Shown here: positions 1 to 9,700 of the stretch, one piece after another
Layout: each line of letters opens with the position of its first letter
Numbering within the stretch: the first letter of the stretch is position 1
Assembly: GCF_031181705.1 (NCBI RefSeq)
Contig: NZ_JAPSKN010000032.1
Location: 1-43,371, forward strand
Length of the DNA stretch: 43,371 nucleotides
Origin: Streptomyces sp.
GTDB lineage: Bacteria > Actinomycetota > Actinomycetes > Streptomycetales > Streptomycetaceae
Direction: 5' to 3'
Program-made: the position numbers and the translations under genes
Notes under the pieces: model-generated
The model's database searches: none
Seen by the model: the letters and a program-made list of their open reading frames with translations, nothing else
Told to the model about the DNA's origin: nothing

Positions 1-96
1 CTCGGCGAGGTTGCCGGACGTGATCCGCTTGCGCGACAGGTCGTCCAGCCAGATCGCGACGCCCTCCTCGGAGAGGCGCTTGAGTGCGTCTGTCAT
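1..96 (-). CDS. tal: Transaldolase, N-terminal fragment (cut by window edge)
   Basis: Only the first 32 codons lie in the window; the gene runs leftward off the edge. The visible N-terminus (MTDALKRLSEEGVAIWLDDL) reads like the start of actinobacterial transaldolases, where the WLDDLSR stretch is typical. The enzyme moves a dihydroxyacetone unit between sedoheptulose-7-phosphate and glyceraldehyde-3-phosphate in the non-oxidative pentose phosphate pathway. The ATG is preceded by AGGAG about 11 bases upstream. It follows the transketolase gene on the same strand after a 34-base gap, so the two are probably co-transcribed. A 13-base palindrome (ATGGAAATTCCAT, 95-107) overlaps the start-codon region; its meaning is unknown. 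The assignment rests on a short fragment plus the tkt neighbour. Confidence 0.88.
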   Translation of the reverse strand, partial: MTDALKRLSEEGVAIWLDDLSRKRITSGNLAE

Positions 97-130
97 GGAA
101 ATTCCATCTCCTACGTGTCGTATATGAGCG

Positions 131-2218
<2,088 letters not shown>

Positions 2219-2570
2219 CCTGGGTCAGGGCTCCTCTCCACATGTCGGATGCCGGTGTCTCGGGGCGCCCACCGGCCGCAGCCGAGCCTACCCCCGTGGG
2301 ACGTGCGTTCTTCCGAGTCACTCCAGAGTGCAGGGACTCATTCCGATCCGCCTCCTGACCGGTCCGTACCGCATTCGACAGGTGAATACGGAGCCGCTCA
2401 TCCGGGTGCTCAATCGAGCTTCCGGCCGCCCGTCGGAAGCCGCCCTCCAACACGAGGCGACCCCCGCGAATGTCCGACTCTGGGCAACGTCTAAAGTGGC
2501 GTGGTACGCGCGAGCCTTTACCGTCACTTCACACGGTGGGGCTCGCTGGACTGTCTCTGTAGGGGTGTGC
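2219..2570. promoter_or_regulatory. Divergent intergenic region between tkt and ctaB
   Basis: This 352-base gap separates two divergent genes and must hold both promoters. I see no convincing gene in it: the open frames here show no family motif and overlap each other. A possible ctaB -10 element is TAAAGT at 2492-2497, but no good -35 is spaced correctly. AGGGG at 2561-2565 is a usable ribosome binding site for the ctaB GTG at 2571. No strong repeat or palindrome is evident. Confidence 0.4.
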
Positions 2571-3518
2571 GTGACGGCCGTTGAATCCCGTCCAGCGGGT
2601 CTGCTCGGGACGGACCAGAGCCCGGCCCACCGGCCGTTCGGGGCCCGTGTCATGGCGTTCGTGGCTCTCACCAAGCCGCGGATCATCGAGCTGCTGCTGA
2701 TCACGACGGTGCCGGTGATGTTCCTGGCGCAGCAGGGCGTGCCCGACCTGACGCTGGTGCTGCTGACCTGCGTCGGCGGCTACATGTCCGCGGGCGGGGC
2801 CAACGCCCTCAACATGTACATCGACCGCGACATCGACGCGCTGATGGACCGCACCTCGCAGCGGCCGCTGGTCACCGGCATGGTCAGCCCGCGCGAGTGC
2901 CTCGTCTTCGGCATCACCCTGGCGATCGCGTCCACCCTGCTGTTCGGCCTCACCGTGAACTGGCTGAGCGCCTGGCTCTCCCTCGGCGCGCTCCTGTTCT
3001 ACGTGGTCGTCTACACGATGATCCTCAAGCGCCGCACCTCGCAGAACATCGTGTGGGGCGGCATCGCCGGCTGCCTGCCGGTGCTGATCGGCTGGTCCTC
3101 GGTCACGAACTCGATGTCCTGGGCGCCGATCATCCTGTTCCTCGTCATGTTCTTCTGGACGCCGCCGCACTACTGGCCGCTGTCCATGAAGGTCAAGGAG
3201 GACTACGCGCGCGTGGGCGTGCCGATGCTGCCGGTGGTCGCCTCCAACAAGGTCGTGGCCAAGCAGATCGTGATCTACAGCTGGGTCATGGTCGCCGTCT
3301 CGCTCCTGCTGACCCCGCTCGGCTACACCGGCTGGTTCTACACGGCCGTCGCCCTGCTGGCCGGCGGCTTCTGGCTCTGGGAGGCGCACGGTCTGCAGAA
3401 CCGCGCGAAGGCGGAGGTGACGGGCGCGAAGCTGAAGGAGATGCGCCTGTTCCACTGGTCGATCACCTACGTGTCCCTGCTGTTCGTGGCGGTCGCGGTC
3501 GACCCCTTCCTGCGCTGA
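2571..3518 (+). CDS. ctaB: Protoheme IX farnesyltransferase (heme O synthase)
   Basis: Integral membrane prenyltransferase of the UbiA superfamily that adds a farnesyl group to heme B to give heme O, the precursor of heme A for aa3-type cytochrome oxidase. The 315-residue product has the diagnostic allylic-diphosphate motif [20 protein letters not shown] near residues 81-100, the [13 protein letters not shown] region, and about nine hydrophobic segments. The open frame extends far upstream, but the GTG at 2571 with AGGGG six bases before it fits the family length; the GTG at 2565 is the alternative. Its partner ctaA, for the next step, lies at 5.2-6.25 kb on the opposite strand. Confidence 0.96.
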   Translation: MTAVESRPAGLLGTDQSPAHRPFGARVMAFVALTKPRIIELLLITTVPVMFLAQQGVPDLTLVLLTCVGGYMSAGGANALNMYIDRDIDALMDRTSQRPLVTGMVSPRECLVFGITLAIASTLLFGLTVNWLSAWLSLGALLFYVVVYTMILKRRTSQNIVWGGIAGCLPVLIGWSSVTNSMSWAPIILFLVMFFWTPPHYWPLSMKVKEDYARVGVPMLPVVASNKVVAKQIVIYSWVMVAVSLLLTPLGYTGWFYTAVALLAGGFWLWEAHGLQNRAKAEVTGAKLKEMRLFHWSITYVSLLFVAVAVDPFLR

Positions 3519-3561
3519 CGCGACCGGCGTACGTCACAGGGCCCTGCCCTCGCCAGCCGAT

Positions 3562-3578
3562 CTACTCGTGAGTAGCAT
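3562..3578 (+). promoter_or_regulatory. Palindrome overlapping a likely leaderless promoter
   Basis: CTACTCGTGAGTAG (3562-3575) has perfect six-base arms around a two-base centre. It overlaps a -10-like TAGCAT (3573-3578) seven bases before the ATG at 3586, which fits a leaderless transcript beginning at that ATG. No clear -35 is visible. The palindrome could be an operator for an unidentified regulator. Confidence 0.4.
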
Positions 3579-3585
3579 CCTGGTC

Positions 3586-3918
3586 ATGGCAGAGACGCAG
3601 CAGGTTGACCCGAAGGCCGAGCGCAAGGCCGCCCGGCTCGCCCAGCAGATCAGCTCCTTCTCCAAGGCCCACGGCGGCGCCGAGGGCCAGGTCGCCTACC
3701 TCGGCGAGCGCGGCGCCCGCATCGTCCTGGTCGGCGAGGACGGCAACTGGGGCGACCTGGTCGCCCCGTCCTACGAGATCGCCGAGAAGGCCGTGGAGAA
3801 GTCGGGCATCACCCGCCACGAGTCCTTCGACGGCGAGTTCGCCGCGAAGGTGAGGACGGGCCGCTACGAGTGGTCGCGCATGGCGGGGATCCAGGTCGGC
3901 GGCCCGAAGAACGACTGA
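3586..3918 (+). CDS. Conserved hypothetical protein, 110 aa
   Basis: Small soluble protein without a signal peptide or membrane segment. It begins with a charged helix (KAERKAARLAQQ) followed by what looks like a compact alternating alpha/beta region (QVAYLGERGARIVLVGEDGNWGDLVAPSYEIAEKA). I do not recognise a named domain. The ATG at 3586 is chosen over the in-frame GTG at 3568, because the GTG lies inside a palindrome and a -10-like TAGCAT sits at leaderless distance from the ATG. It follows ctaB by 67 bases on the same strand, but the predicted promoter suggests separate transcription. Codon use and frame are convincingly coding; function unknown. Confidence 0.8.
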   Translation: MAETQQVDPKAERKAARLAQQISSFSKAHGGAEGQVAYLGERGARIVLVGEDGNWGDLVAPSYEIAEKAVEKSGITRHESFDGEFAAKVRTGRYEWSRMAGIQVGGPKND

Positions 3919-3930
3919 CCTTCCTCCCAG

Positions 3931-3981
3931 GAGCGCGGGCGCGGGGAACGCCGCGAGCGACCACACTCGACCCGCACCCGC
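3931..3981 (-). repeat. 51-bp Streptomyces-type intergenic repeat, copy B
   Basis: On the minus strand this begins GCGGGTGCGG and ends with CGTTCCCCGCGCCCGCG plus three bases. It aligns without gaps to 26645-26695 on the plus strand: the first 10 bases and the 17-base CGTTCCCCGCGCCCGCG block are identical, with differences concentrated between them. Both copies start 12-13 bases after a stop codon. From memory, similar GTTCCCCGCGCCCC-ending repeats are common between Streptomyces genes; their role is unknown. Confidence 0.7.
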
Positions 3982-4075
3982 CGAACCACACCGGCCCCGC
4001 ACCCGAACCGCGACCTCGAACCCGGTTCACCCGTTAGGACCCCTGAGAGCACAGGGTCCACACCGGGGAGCCCGG

Positions 4076-5191
4076 ATGATCGAAACGCCGTCCCTAGTGG
4101 ACCAGTACTGCCACGGAGTACTCCGCACGGAGCTGGGCCTCGGCACCTTCGAGGCCCACCTCTCCCGCACCGAGGGCCCGCCCGCCCCCGGCACCACCCT
4201 CTTCGACACCCAGACCGGCTTCGCCGTGCGGCGCTGGTGCCCGCCCCTGCTCGGCCTGGAGCCGCACTGCGCGCCGGCCCGCTACCTGGCCCGCCGCCGC
4301 GAGCTCGGCGTGCTGGAGTCCGGGCGAAGACTCCTGCGCGGCAGCGGCATCACCACGTACCTGGTCGACACCGGCCTCCCCGGCGACCTCACGGAACCCG
4401 GTGAGCTGGCCTCCGCCGGAGCGGCCGAGGCCCATGAGATCGTCCGGCTCGAACTGCTCGCCGAGCAGGTCGCCGACACCTCCGGCACCGTCGAGTCCTT
4501 CCTCGCCAACCTCGCCGAGTCGGTGCACGCGGCCGCCGCGCACGCCGTCGCCTTCACCTCCGTCGCCGGGGTACGGCACGGCCTCGCGCTGGCCCCGGAG
4601 CCGCCCGGGCCGGGGGAGGTGCGGGGGGCTGTGGGCCGGTGGCTCGCCGGGCGCGGCGTCGGCGGGGAGCTGAGCGACCCCGTGCTGCTGCGGCACCTGC
4701 TGTGGAGCGCGGTCGCCTCGGGGCGGCCGCTGCAGCTGCACGCGGGTCTCGGCGCACCCGGCCTGCGCACCGACCGTACGGATCCGGTGCTGCTGACGGA
4801 CTTCGTCCGGGCCACCGCCGGGCTCGGCACGGACCTGGTGCTGCTGCACGGGTACCCCTACCACCGGCACGCGGCCCATCTCGCCGGCGTCTTCCCGCAC
4901 GTCTACGTCGACTCCGGCGCCGCCCTGGTCCGCACCGGCGCCCGGGCCGCGACCGTCCTGGCGGAGATCCTGGAGCTGGCCCCCTTCGGCAAGATCCTCT
5001 TCTCCACGGGCGCCCAGGGGCTGCCCGAGCTGCACGTGGTGGGCGCCAGCCTGTTCCGTGAGGCGCTCGGGCGGGTCCTGGGCACCTGGGTCGCCGAGGG
5101 TGCCTGGTCCCTGCACGACGCGCAGCGCGTGGCGGGCATGCTGGCGTCGGCGAACGCGCGCCGGGTCTACGGGCTCGGCCAGGGCGGCTGA
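4076..5191 (+). CDS. Amidohydrolase-family protein
   Basis: A 371-residue soluble protein that looks like a metal-dependent TIM-barrel amidohydrolase (PF04909 / FluG N-terminal type). Supporting stretches are the N-terminal LVDQYCHGVLR (the usual DxHxH position appears altered to DQYCHG), the mid-protein PLQLHAGLGAPG, DLVLLHGYPYHRHAAHLA, HVYVDSGAA, and a C-terminal FGKILFSTGAQGLPELHVVGA where the barrel Asp/Ser-Asp motif is usual. The weak first histidine motif leaves catalytic activity uncertain. The ATG has GGGGAG five bases upstream. It stands alone, convergent with ctaA nine bases downstream. The substrate cannot be named. Confidence 0.72.
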   Translation: MIETPSLVDQYCHGVLRTELGLGTFEAHLSRTEGPPAPGTTLFDTQTGFAVRRWCPPLLGLEPHCAPARYLARRRELGVLESGRRLLRGSGITTYLVDTGLPGDLTEPGELASAGAAEAHEIVRLELLAEQVADTSGTVESFLANLAESVHAAAAHAVAFTSVAGVRHGLALAPEPPGPGEVRGAVGRWLAGRGVGGELSDPVLLRHLLWSAVASGRPLQLHAGLGAPGLRTDRTDPVLLTDFVRATAGLGTDLVLLHGYPYHRHAAHLAGVFPHVYVDSGAALVRTGARAATVLAEILELAPFGKILFSTGAQGLPELHVVGASLFREALGRVLGTWVAEGAWSLHDAQRVAGMLASANARRVYGLGQGG

Positions 5192-5200
5192 GCGCCCGGC

Positions 5201-6250
5201 CTAGGCCTTGGTGAGGGTGGCCTCGCCGGCGGGAGCCGGTACGTCGGCCAGGACCTCCGGGCGTTCGCGCAGCGCCAGCACCACGCGCAGCACCCAGATC
5301 CACATCACGGCCGAGCCGAACATGTGCAGGCCGACCAGGATCTCGGGCAGGTCGGTGAAGTACTGGACGTAACCGATGGCGCCCTGGGCGAGCAGGATCA
5401 GGAACAGCTCGCGGGTGCGGCGCAGCGGGCCCTCGGGCGCGTCGACGGCCTTGAGGACGAACCACAGGGCGAACGTCAGCGTCACCACGATCCACGCCAG
5501 CACGGCGTGCAGCTTGCTCACCGTCTCCCAGTCGACCGGCATCCGCTCGACCTCGCTGGAGTCGCCGGCGTGCGGGCCCGCGCCGGTGACCACCGTGCCG
5601 ACCAGGATGAGCAGGACCGCCGCGGCGACCAGGAACCACACCAGCTGCTGCACGGCCTTGCCGACCAGCGGGCGCGGCTCCCCGTCGCCCTCACCGACGC
5701 GCTGCCACATCACCGTGGCCACCGCGATCAGCGCCGACGTCGCCACGAAGTGCGCCGCGACCGTGTACGGGTTCAGACCGACCAGCACCACGATGCCGCC
5801 GAGGATCGCGTTGCTCATCACGATCCAGAACTGCGCCCAGCCCAGCCGCACCAGGCCGCGCCGGTACGGCTTCTGCGAGCGCGCGGCGATGATGGCCCAG
5901 CCGACGGCCGCGCACAGCACGTACGTCAGCATGCGGTTGCCGAACTCGATCGCGCCGTGCACGCCCATCGCGCTGGTCGCGGTGAGCGAGTCGTCGGTGC
6001 ACTTGGGCCAGGTCGGGCAGCCCAGGCCCGAGCCGGTCAGGCGTACGGCACCGCCGGTGACGACGATGAGCACCGACATCACGAGTGCGGACAGGGTCGC
6101 GCGCCGGACGGTCCGGGGTTCCGGGGTCCAGCGTGCGGCGATGAAGGCGAGCGGGTTCCGCAGGGCCGCCAGGGTGTCGGCGCGGGTCACTTTTGGCACG
6201 CGTCCCATCGTAGGCGGCCGCTTGTGCACGCTTTCACGAGGGTCCGTCAT
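5201..6250 (-). CDS. ctaA: Heme A synthase, COX15/CtaA family
   Basis: Integral membrane enzyme that oxidises the C8 methyl of heme O to the formyl group of heme A. The 349-residue product has about eight membrane segments and the four histidine contexts expected of the family: HGAIEFGNRM, HFVATSALIA, KLHAVLAW and LHMFGSAVMW. The loop after the first segment carries GGAVRLTGSGLGCPTWPKC with its cysteine pair. The ATG at 6250 lies four bases after the stop of the ABC permease, with GGGAG inside that gene's end; an internal ATG at 6208 is the alternative and would drop 14 residues. Transcription probably runs from the ABC transporter into ctaA, a linkage also known in other actinobacteria. Confidence 0.94.
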   Translation of the reverse strand: MTDPRESVHKRPPTMGRVPKVTRADTLAALRNPLAFIAARWTPEPRTVRRATLSALVMSVLIVVTGGAVRLTGSGLGCPTWPKCTDDSLTATSAMGVHGAIEFGNRMLTYVLCAAVGWAIIAARSQKPYRRGLVRLGWAQFWIVMSNAILGGIVVLVGLNPYTVAAHFVATSALIAVATVMWQRVGEGDGEPRPLVGKAVQQLVWFLVAAAVLLILVGTVVTGAGPHAGDSSEVERMPVDWETVSKLHAVLAWIVVTLTFALWFVLKAVDAPEGPLRRTRELFLILLAQGAIGYVQYFTDLPEILVGLHMFGSAVMWIWVLRVVLALRERPEVLADVPAPAGEATLTKA

Positions 6251-6254
6251 GGCC

Positions 6255-7031
6255 TCACTCCCAGCGGAAGAACGCTCCGGCGGCGGCGAGGGCGGCGACC
6301 GCCCAGACCGCGAGGATCCCCAGGTCGCCCCAGGGCGTCCCGGCCCCGTGCTGGAGGACGTCCCGCAGCCCGTCCGACAGCGCCGCGATGGGCAGCAGGC
6401 CCAGCACGTCCTGGGCGCCCTCCGGGAACTTGTCGAGGGGGACGACGACCCCGCCGCCGACGAGCAGCAGCAGGAACACCAGGTTCGCCGCGGCCAGGGT
6501 CGCCTCTGCCTTCATCGTCCCGGCCATCAGCAGCCCGAGGCCCGAGAAGGCCGCCGTGCCGAGGACGAGGAGCAGCAGCACCGCGAACGGGTTGCCCTGC
6601 GGCGACCAGCCGAGCGCGAAGGCGATCACCGTCAGAAGGATCACCTGGAGCACCTCGGTGACCAGCACGGACAGCGTCTTCGCCGTCATCAGCCCCCAGC
6701 GGGGCAGGGGTGAGGAGGCCAGCCGCTTCAGCACGCCGTAGCGCCGCTCGAAGCCGGTCGCGATCGCCTGGCCGGTGAACGCCGTCGACATCACCGCCAG
6801 CGCGAGGATGCCCGGGGCGAGGAAGTCGACCGCCTCCCCGGAGCCCGTGTCGACGATGTCCACGGTGCTGAACAGGACCAGCAGCAGCGTCGGGATGACG
6901 ACGGTCAGCAGCAGCTGTTCGCCGTTGCGCAGCAGCATCTTCGTCTCGAGCAGGGCCTGGGCCGCGATCATGCGGGGGAGCGGGGCCGCGCCGGGCTTCG
7001 GCGTGTACGTCCCGGTGCCGGTGGCGGTCAT
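6255..7031 (-). CDS. ABC-2 type transporter permease
   Basis: A 258-residue membrane protein with about six hydrophobic segments, of the ABC-2 exporter permease family. The N-terminal cytoplasmic stretch precedes LLLTVVIPTLLLVLF; the characteristic loop FERRYGVLKRLASSPLPRW follows the second segment; the last segment ends in FFRWE. Its ATG overlaps the stop of the ATPase gene (ATGA), so the two are translationally coupled and form one exporter. ctaA follows after four bases. The exported substrate is not indicated; the constant link to heme A synthase in actinobacteria suggests a role around heme or cytochrome oxidase, but that is inference. Confidence 0.92.
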   Translation of the reverse strand: MTATGTGTYTPKPGAAPLPRMIAAQALLETKMLLRNGEQLLLTVVIPTLLLVLFSTVDIVDTGSGEAVDFLAPGILALAVMSTAFTGQAIATGFERRYGVLKRLASSPLPRWGLMTAKTLSVLVTEVLQVILLTVIAFALGWSPQGNPFAVLLLLVLGTAAFSGLGLLMAGTMKAEATLAAANLVFLLLLVGGGVVVPLDKFPEGAQDVLGLLPIAALSDGLRDVLQHGAGTPWGDLGILAVWAVAALAAAGAFFRWE

Positions 7032-7951
7032 GCGCGCAGCTCCTTGCCGGTGAGCTCCAAGAAGACGTCCTCCAGGGTGTGGCGCTCGACCGAGATCCGC
7101 TCCGGCATCACGCCGTGCTGGGCGCACCAGGAGGTGACCGTCGCGAGCAGTTGCGGGTCGACCTTGCCGACGACCCGGTAGGAGCCCGGTGTCAGCTCGG
7201 CGGCCGAGCAGTCGGCGGGCAGGGCCTTCAGCAGCGACCCCACGTCGAGGCCGGGCCGGCCGCCGAAGCGGAGGGTGTTCTCGGCGCCGCCCCGGCACAG
7301 CTCCTCCGGGGAGCCCTGGGCGATGACCCGGCCGGCGTCGATGATCGCCACGTCGTCGGCGAGCTGCTCGGCCTCGTCCATGTAGTGCGTGGTGAGGATC
7401 ACGGAGACACCGTCGGCGCGCAGGTCCCGGACCAGGTCCCAGGTGGCGCGGCGGGCCTGCGGATCGAGGCCGGCGGTCGGCTCGTCCAGGAACACCAGCT
7501 CGGGGCGGCCGACCACGGCCATGGCGAGGGCGAGCCGCTGCTGCTGCCCGCCCGACAGCCGCCGGTACGTCGTACGGCCGCACGAGCCGAGGCCGAGGCG
7601 TTCGATGAGGGCGTCCACGTCCAGGGGGTGGGCGTGCAGCTTCGCCACGTGCCGGAGCATCTCGTCGGCGCGGGAGCCCGAGTAGACGCCGCCGGACTGC
7701 AGCATCACGCCGATGCGGGGCCGCAGGTCCCGGGACCGCCTCACCGGGTCCAGGCCCAGGACGCGCACCGTGCCGGAGTCCGGCTTCCGGTACCCCTCGC
7801 AGGTCTCGATCGTGGTCGTCTTGCCCGCCCCGTTGGGTCCGAGCACGGCGGTCACGCCCTGGTGGGCCACCAGGTCCAGCCCGTCCACCGCGGTCTTCGT
7901 GCCGTACCGCTTCACCAGGGCCTGGACCTGGACCACGGGCTCGCTTCGCAT
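7028..7951 (-). CDS. ABC transporter ATP-binding protein (exporter type)
   Basis: ATPase partner of the ABC-2 permease downstream. The nucleotide-binding domain shows Walker A GPNGAGKT (residues 38-45), Q-loop VMLQSGGVYSG, signature LSGGQQQR (132-139), Walker B LVFLDEPT (152-159) and the switch histidine in ILTTHYMDEAEQLADD. A C-terminal extension of about 90 residues ends in the ISVERHTLEDVFLELTGKEL pattern typical of DrrA-like exporter ATPases. At 307 residues it has normal length. It is first in a three-gene leftward unit with the permease and ctaA. Confidence 0.95.
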   Translation of the reverse strand: MRSEPVVQVQALVKRYGTKTAVDGLDLVAHQGVTAVLGPNGAGKTTTIETCEGYRKPDSGTVRVLGLDPVRRSRDLRPRIGVMLQSGGVYSGSRADEMLRHVAKLHAHPLDVDALIERLGLGSCGRTTYRRLSGGQQQRLALAMAVVGRPELVFLDEPTAGLDPQARRATWDLVRDLRADGVSVILTTHYMDEAEQLADDVAIIDAGRVIAQGSPEELCRGGAENTLRFGGRPGLDVGSLLKALPADCSAAELTPGSYRVVGKVDPQLLATVTSWCAQHGVMPERISVERHTLEDVFLELTGKELRA

Positions 7952-8000
7952 GACTCCAGAGTCTAGGTACGCGGCCGGAGGTCCGGGGCGGGGGGTGCGG

Positions 8001-8795
8001 CTACTCCTCCTCGCGCGGCCGGTGCGTCGCCAGCCACCGCTCGGCGTAGGCCACCGCGTCCTTCACCGGGAACAGCCGCGCCTCGGCCGCCCCGACCTTG
8101 CCGCGCACGACGGGACGGTCCCGCTCGAAGTCGTAGCCCAGTTCGTCGAAACGGTCCGAGCTGATGGACACCTCGGTCACGGTCTCCCAGCCGTCCCGGC
8201 CAGGACGGCCGACGGCCACGCGGGGGGACGGGATCCGGTACTCGGCGAGGTGGAAGCTGGTGCAGGAGGCGTAGCCGGCGCCGAGCAGCAGGACCCGGGC
8301 GTCCATGGCCTCCAGTTTCGCCAGCGGGCTGCGCTCGCCGAGCCGGCAGTCGCTGGCGTGCCCCTCGACGATCTCCGCGGCGCGCGGCCCGAGCGCCGCG
8401 AACGAGGTCTGCGGGTGCGCGCTGCGCAGGGCGCCGGGCCAGGTGCGCACGGTCTCCGGGACGACGCCGACGCCGCGGCTGGGCGTGATGAGCGGGTCGT
8501 AGGCGGGCATCGTGGCGCGGATGTCCGCCCACCACTCCGGGGGCACGGGAGGGTTGCTCCACAGGGCGGGGTCGGAGAGTTCGCCGGTCTGTGTGGGGAC
8601 CACCAGCGTGCCGGTGGGGCCGAGCGCGTCGAGCAGTCCACGCACGACCGCGACGGCGCCGCCGTTGACCCAGCCGAGGGCACTGAGCGAGGAGTGCACG
8701 AGGAGGGTCTCGCCGGGCCGCACACCCAGCTCGCGCACCTGGGCGCGCAGGGTGTCGCGGGTGACGAGTGGGCCGGTGGGAGGGGATGTGGCCAT
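8001..8795 (-). CDS. AAC(3)-family N-acetyltransferase
   Basis: Member of the antibiotic N-acetyltransferase family (PF02522), which moves acetyl from acetyl-CoA to an amine such as the 3-amino group of deoxystreptamine aminoglycosides. Family landmarks are [16 protein letters not shown] near the N-terminus, [13 protein letters not shown] in the middle, and SPLAKL followed by [17 protein letters not shown]. The 264-residue length is typical. The ATG has GGGGAG about 11 bases upstream. It stands between the ABC/ctaA unit and the Suf operon, facing away from Suf. Chromosomal members without linked antibiotic clusters occur in many Streptomyces, so resistance cannot be concluded from sequence alone. 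Confidence 0.92.
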   Translation of the reverse strand: MATSPPTGPLVTRDTLRAQVRELGVRPGETLLVHSSLSALGWVNGGAVAVVRGLLDALGPTGTLVVPTQTGELSDPALWSNPPVPPEWWADIRATMPAYDPLITPSRGVGVVPETVRTWPGALRSAHPQTSFAALGPRAAEIVEGHASDCRLGERSPLAKLEAMDARVLLLGAGYASCTSFHLAEYRIPSPRVAVGRPGRDGWETVTEVSISSDRFDELGYDFERDRPVVRGKVGAAEARLFPVKDAVAYAERWLATHRPREEE

Positions 8796-8870
8796 GATGC
8801 CGGAGTCTCCCCGAAGCGGCTGCCCGATGCCACCGGTTCGATCGATCAGAGATCGTTTCCGCAGGTCGGA

Positions 8871-8884
8871 TTAGGTATGCCTAA
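8871..8884. promoter_or_regulatory. Iron-box-like palindrome upstream of sufR
   Basis: TTAGGTATGCCTAA is an inverted repeat with five-base arms. Read as the left part of the 19-base IdeR/DmdR/DtxR consensus TWAGGTWAGSCTWACCTWA, 13 of its 14 positions fit, while the following five bases fit poorly. It sits about 37 bases upstream of the predicted sufR -35 and 76 bases from the AAC(3) start on the other side. Iron-dependent control of Suf would make biological sense, but the half-degenerate right end keeps this tentative. Confidence 0.45.
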
Positions 8885-8920
8885 GTGACGCAGGGCACCG
8901 TCGGGCGAGCCGGACGCGGC

Positions 8921-8957
8921 TTGCCCGGTCCAGAGGAATTACGCAACAATGGCGTTG
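8921..8957 (+). promoter_or_regulatory. sufR promoter with overlapping SufR-type operator CAAC-N6-GTTG
   Basis: TTGCCC (8921-8926) and AACAAT (8945-8950) are spaced 18 bases apart, and the GTG start of sufR lies seven bases after the -10, so the transcript is probably leaderless. The 14-base palindrome CAAC-AATGGC-GTTG (8944-8957) covers the -10 and the start point. It matches the CAAC-N6-GTTG operator that I recall being reported for Streptomyces avermitilis SufR. The only purine run upstream (AGAGGA) is too far away to serve as a ribosome binding site, which supports the leaderless reading. Confidence 0.7.
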
Positions 8958-9700
8958 TGAAAAACGTCGGCGAGGCCCGGGAGACCCCCACGGGGGCACC
9001 GCAGGAGGAGCTCGCGACCGGTGAGCGGTCCACCCGCAACCGCGTCGCGCGATCCATCCTGGACCACGGCCCCTCGACCGTCGCGGAGCTCGCCGAGCGG
9101 CTGGGCCTCACGCAGGCGGCCGTACGCCGGCACCTCGACGCCCTCGCGGGCGACGGCGTCGTGGAGGCCCGCGAGCAGCGGGTCTACGGCGCGCGCACCC
9201 GCGGCCGGCCGGCCAAGGTGTTCGCCCTGACGGACTGCGGCCGGGACGCCTTCGACCAGTCCTACGACAAGCTCGCGGCGGACGCGCTGCGCTGGATCGC
9301 CGACCGCGAGGGCGGCAGCGAGGCGATCGCCGCCTTCGCCCGCGCGCGGATCGCCGCCCAGGCGGGTGTCTACCGCCGGGCGGTCGAGGCCGCCCCGCCC
9401 GAGAAGCGGACCGAAGCGCTGGCCAAGGCCCTGAGCGCGGACGGGTACGCTGCTACCGCGCGCAGCGCGCCCCACCCGCAGAAGGGTGAGCAGCTGTGCC
9501 AGCACCACTGCCCGGTCGCCCACGTCGCCGAGCAGTTCCCGCAGCTGTGCGAGGCGGAGACGGAATTTTTCGCGGAGCTGCTCGGTACGCACGTACAGCG
9601 GCTCGCCACCATCGCCCACGGCGACGGCGTCTGCACCACGTTCATCCCCAAGATTTCCCACAACGCATCTGCAAGCACGGCCGGGAGGAACCCCGCATGA
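8957..9700 (+). CDS. sufR: Fe-S cluster-binding transcriptional repressor SufR
   Basis: DNA-binding regulator that senses Fe-S cluster status and represses the downstream suf genes. The 247-residue product has an N-terminal winged helix-turn-helix (about residues 28-92, [21 protein letters not shown]) and a C-terminal cysteine cluster C181-x3-C185-x12-C198 with a further C226, the expected cluster ligand region. The open frame extends upstream to 8885, but the GTG at 8957 is chosen because it coincides with a good leaderless promoter and an operator. Its stop overlaps the sufB ATG (ATGA), so it is the first gene of the operon and would autoregulate it. Confidence 0.94.
   Translation: MKNVGEARETPTGAPQEELATGERSTRNRVARSILDHGPSTVAELAERLGLTQAAVRRHLDALAGDGVVEAREQRVYGARTRGRPAKVFALTDCGRDAFDQSYDKLAADALRWIADREGGSEAIAAFARARIAAQAGVYRRAVEAAPPEKRTEALAKALSADGYAATARSAPHPQKGEQLCQHHCPVAHVAEQFPQLCEAETEFFAELLGTHVQRLATIAHGDGVCTTFIPKISHNASASTAGRNPA

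Noticed and set aside
2318..2704. 128-codon leftward frame between tkt and ctaB
   Set aside because: Overlaps the ctaB start and has no motif; likely chance.
8001..8795. AAC(3) homologue as an acquired resistance gene
   Set aside because: Base composition matches its neighbours, there are no mobile element remnants, and it sits in a conserved region; resistance activity cannot be inferred.
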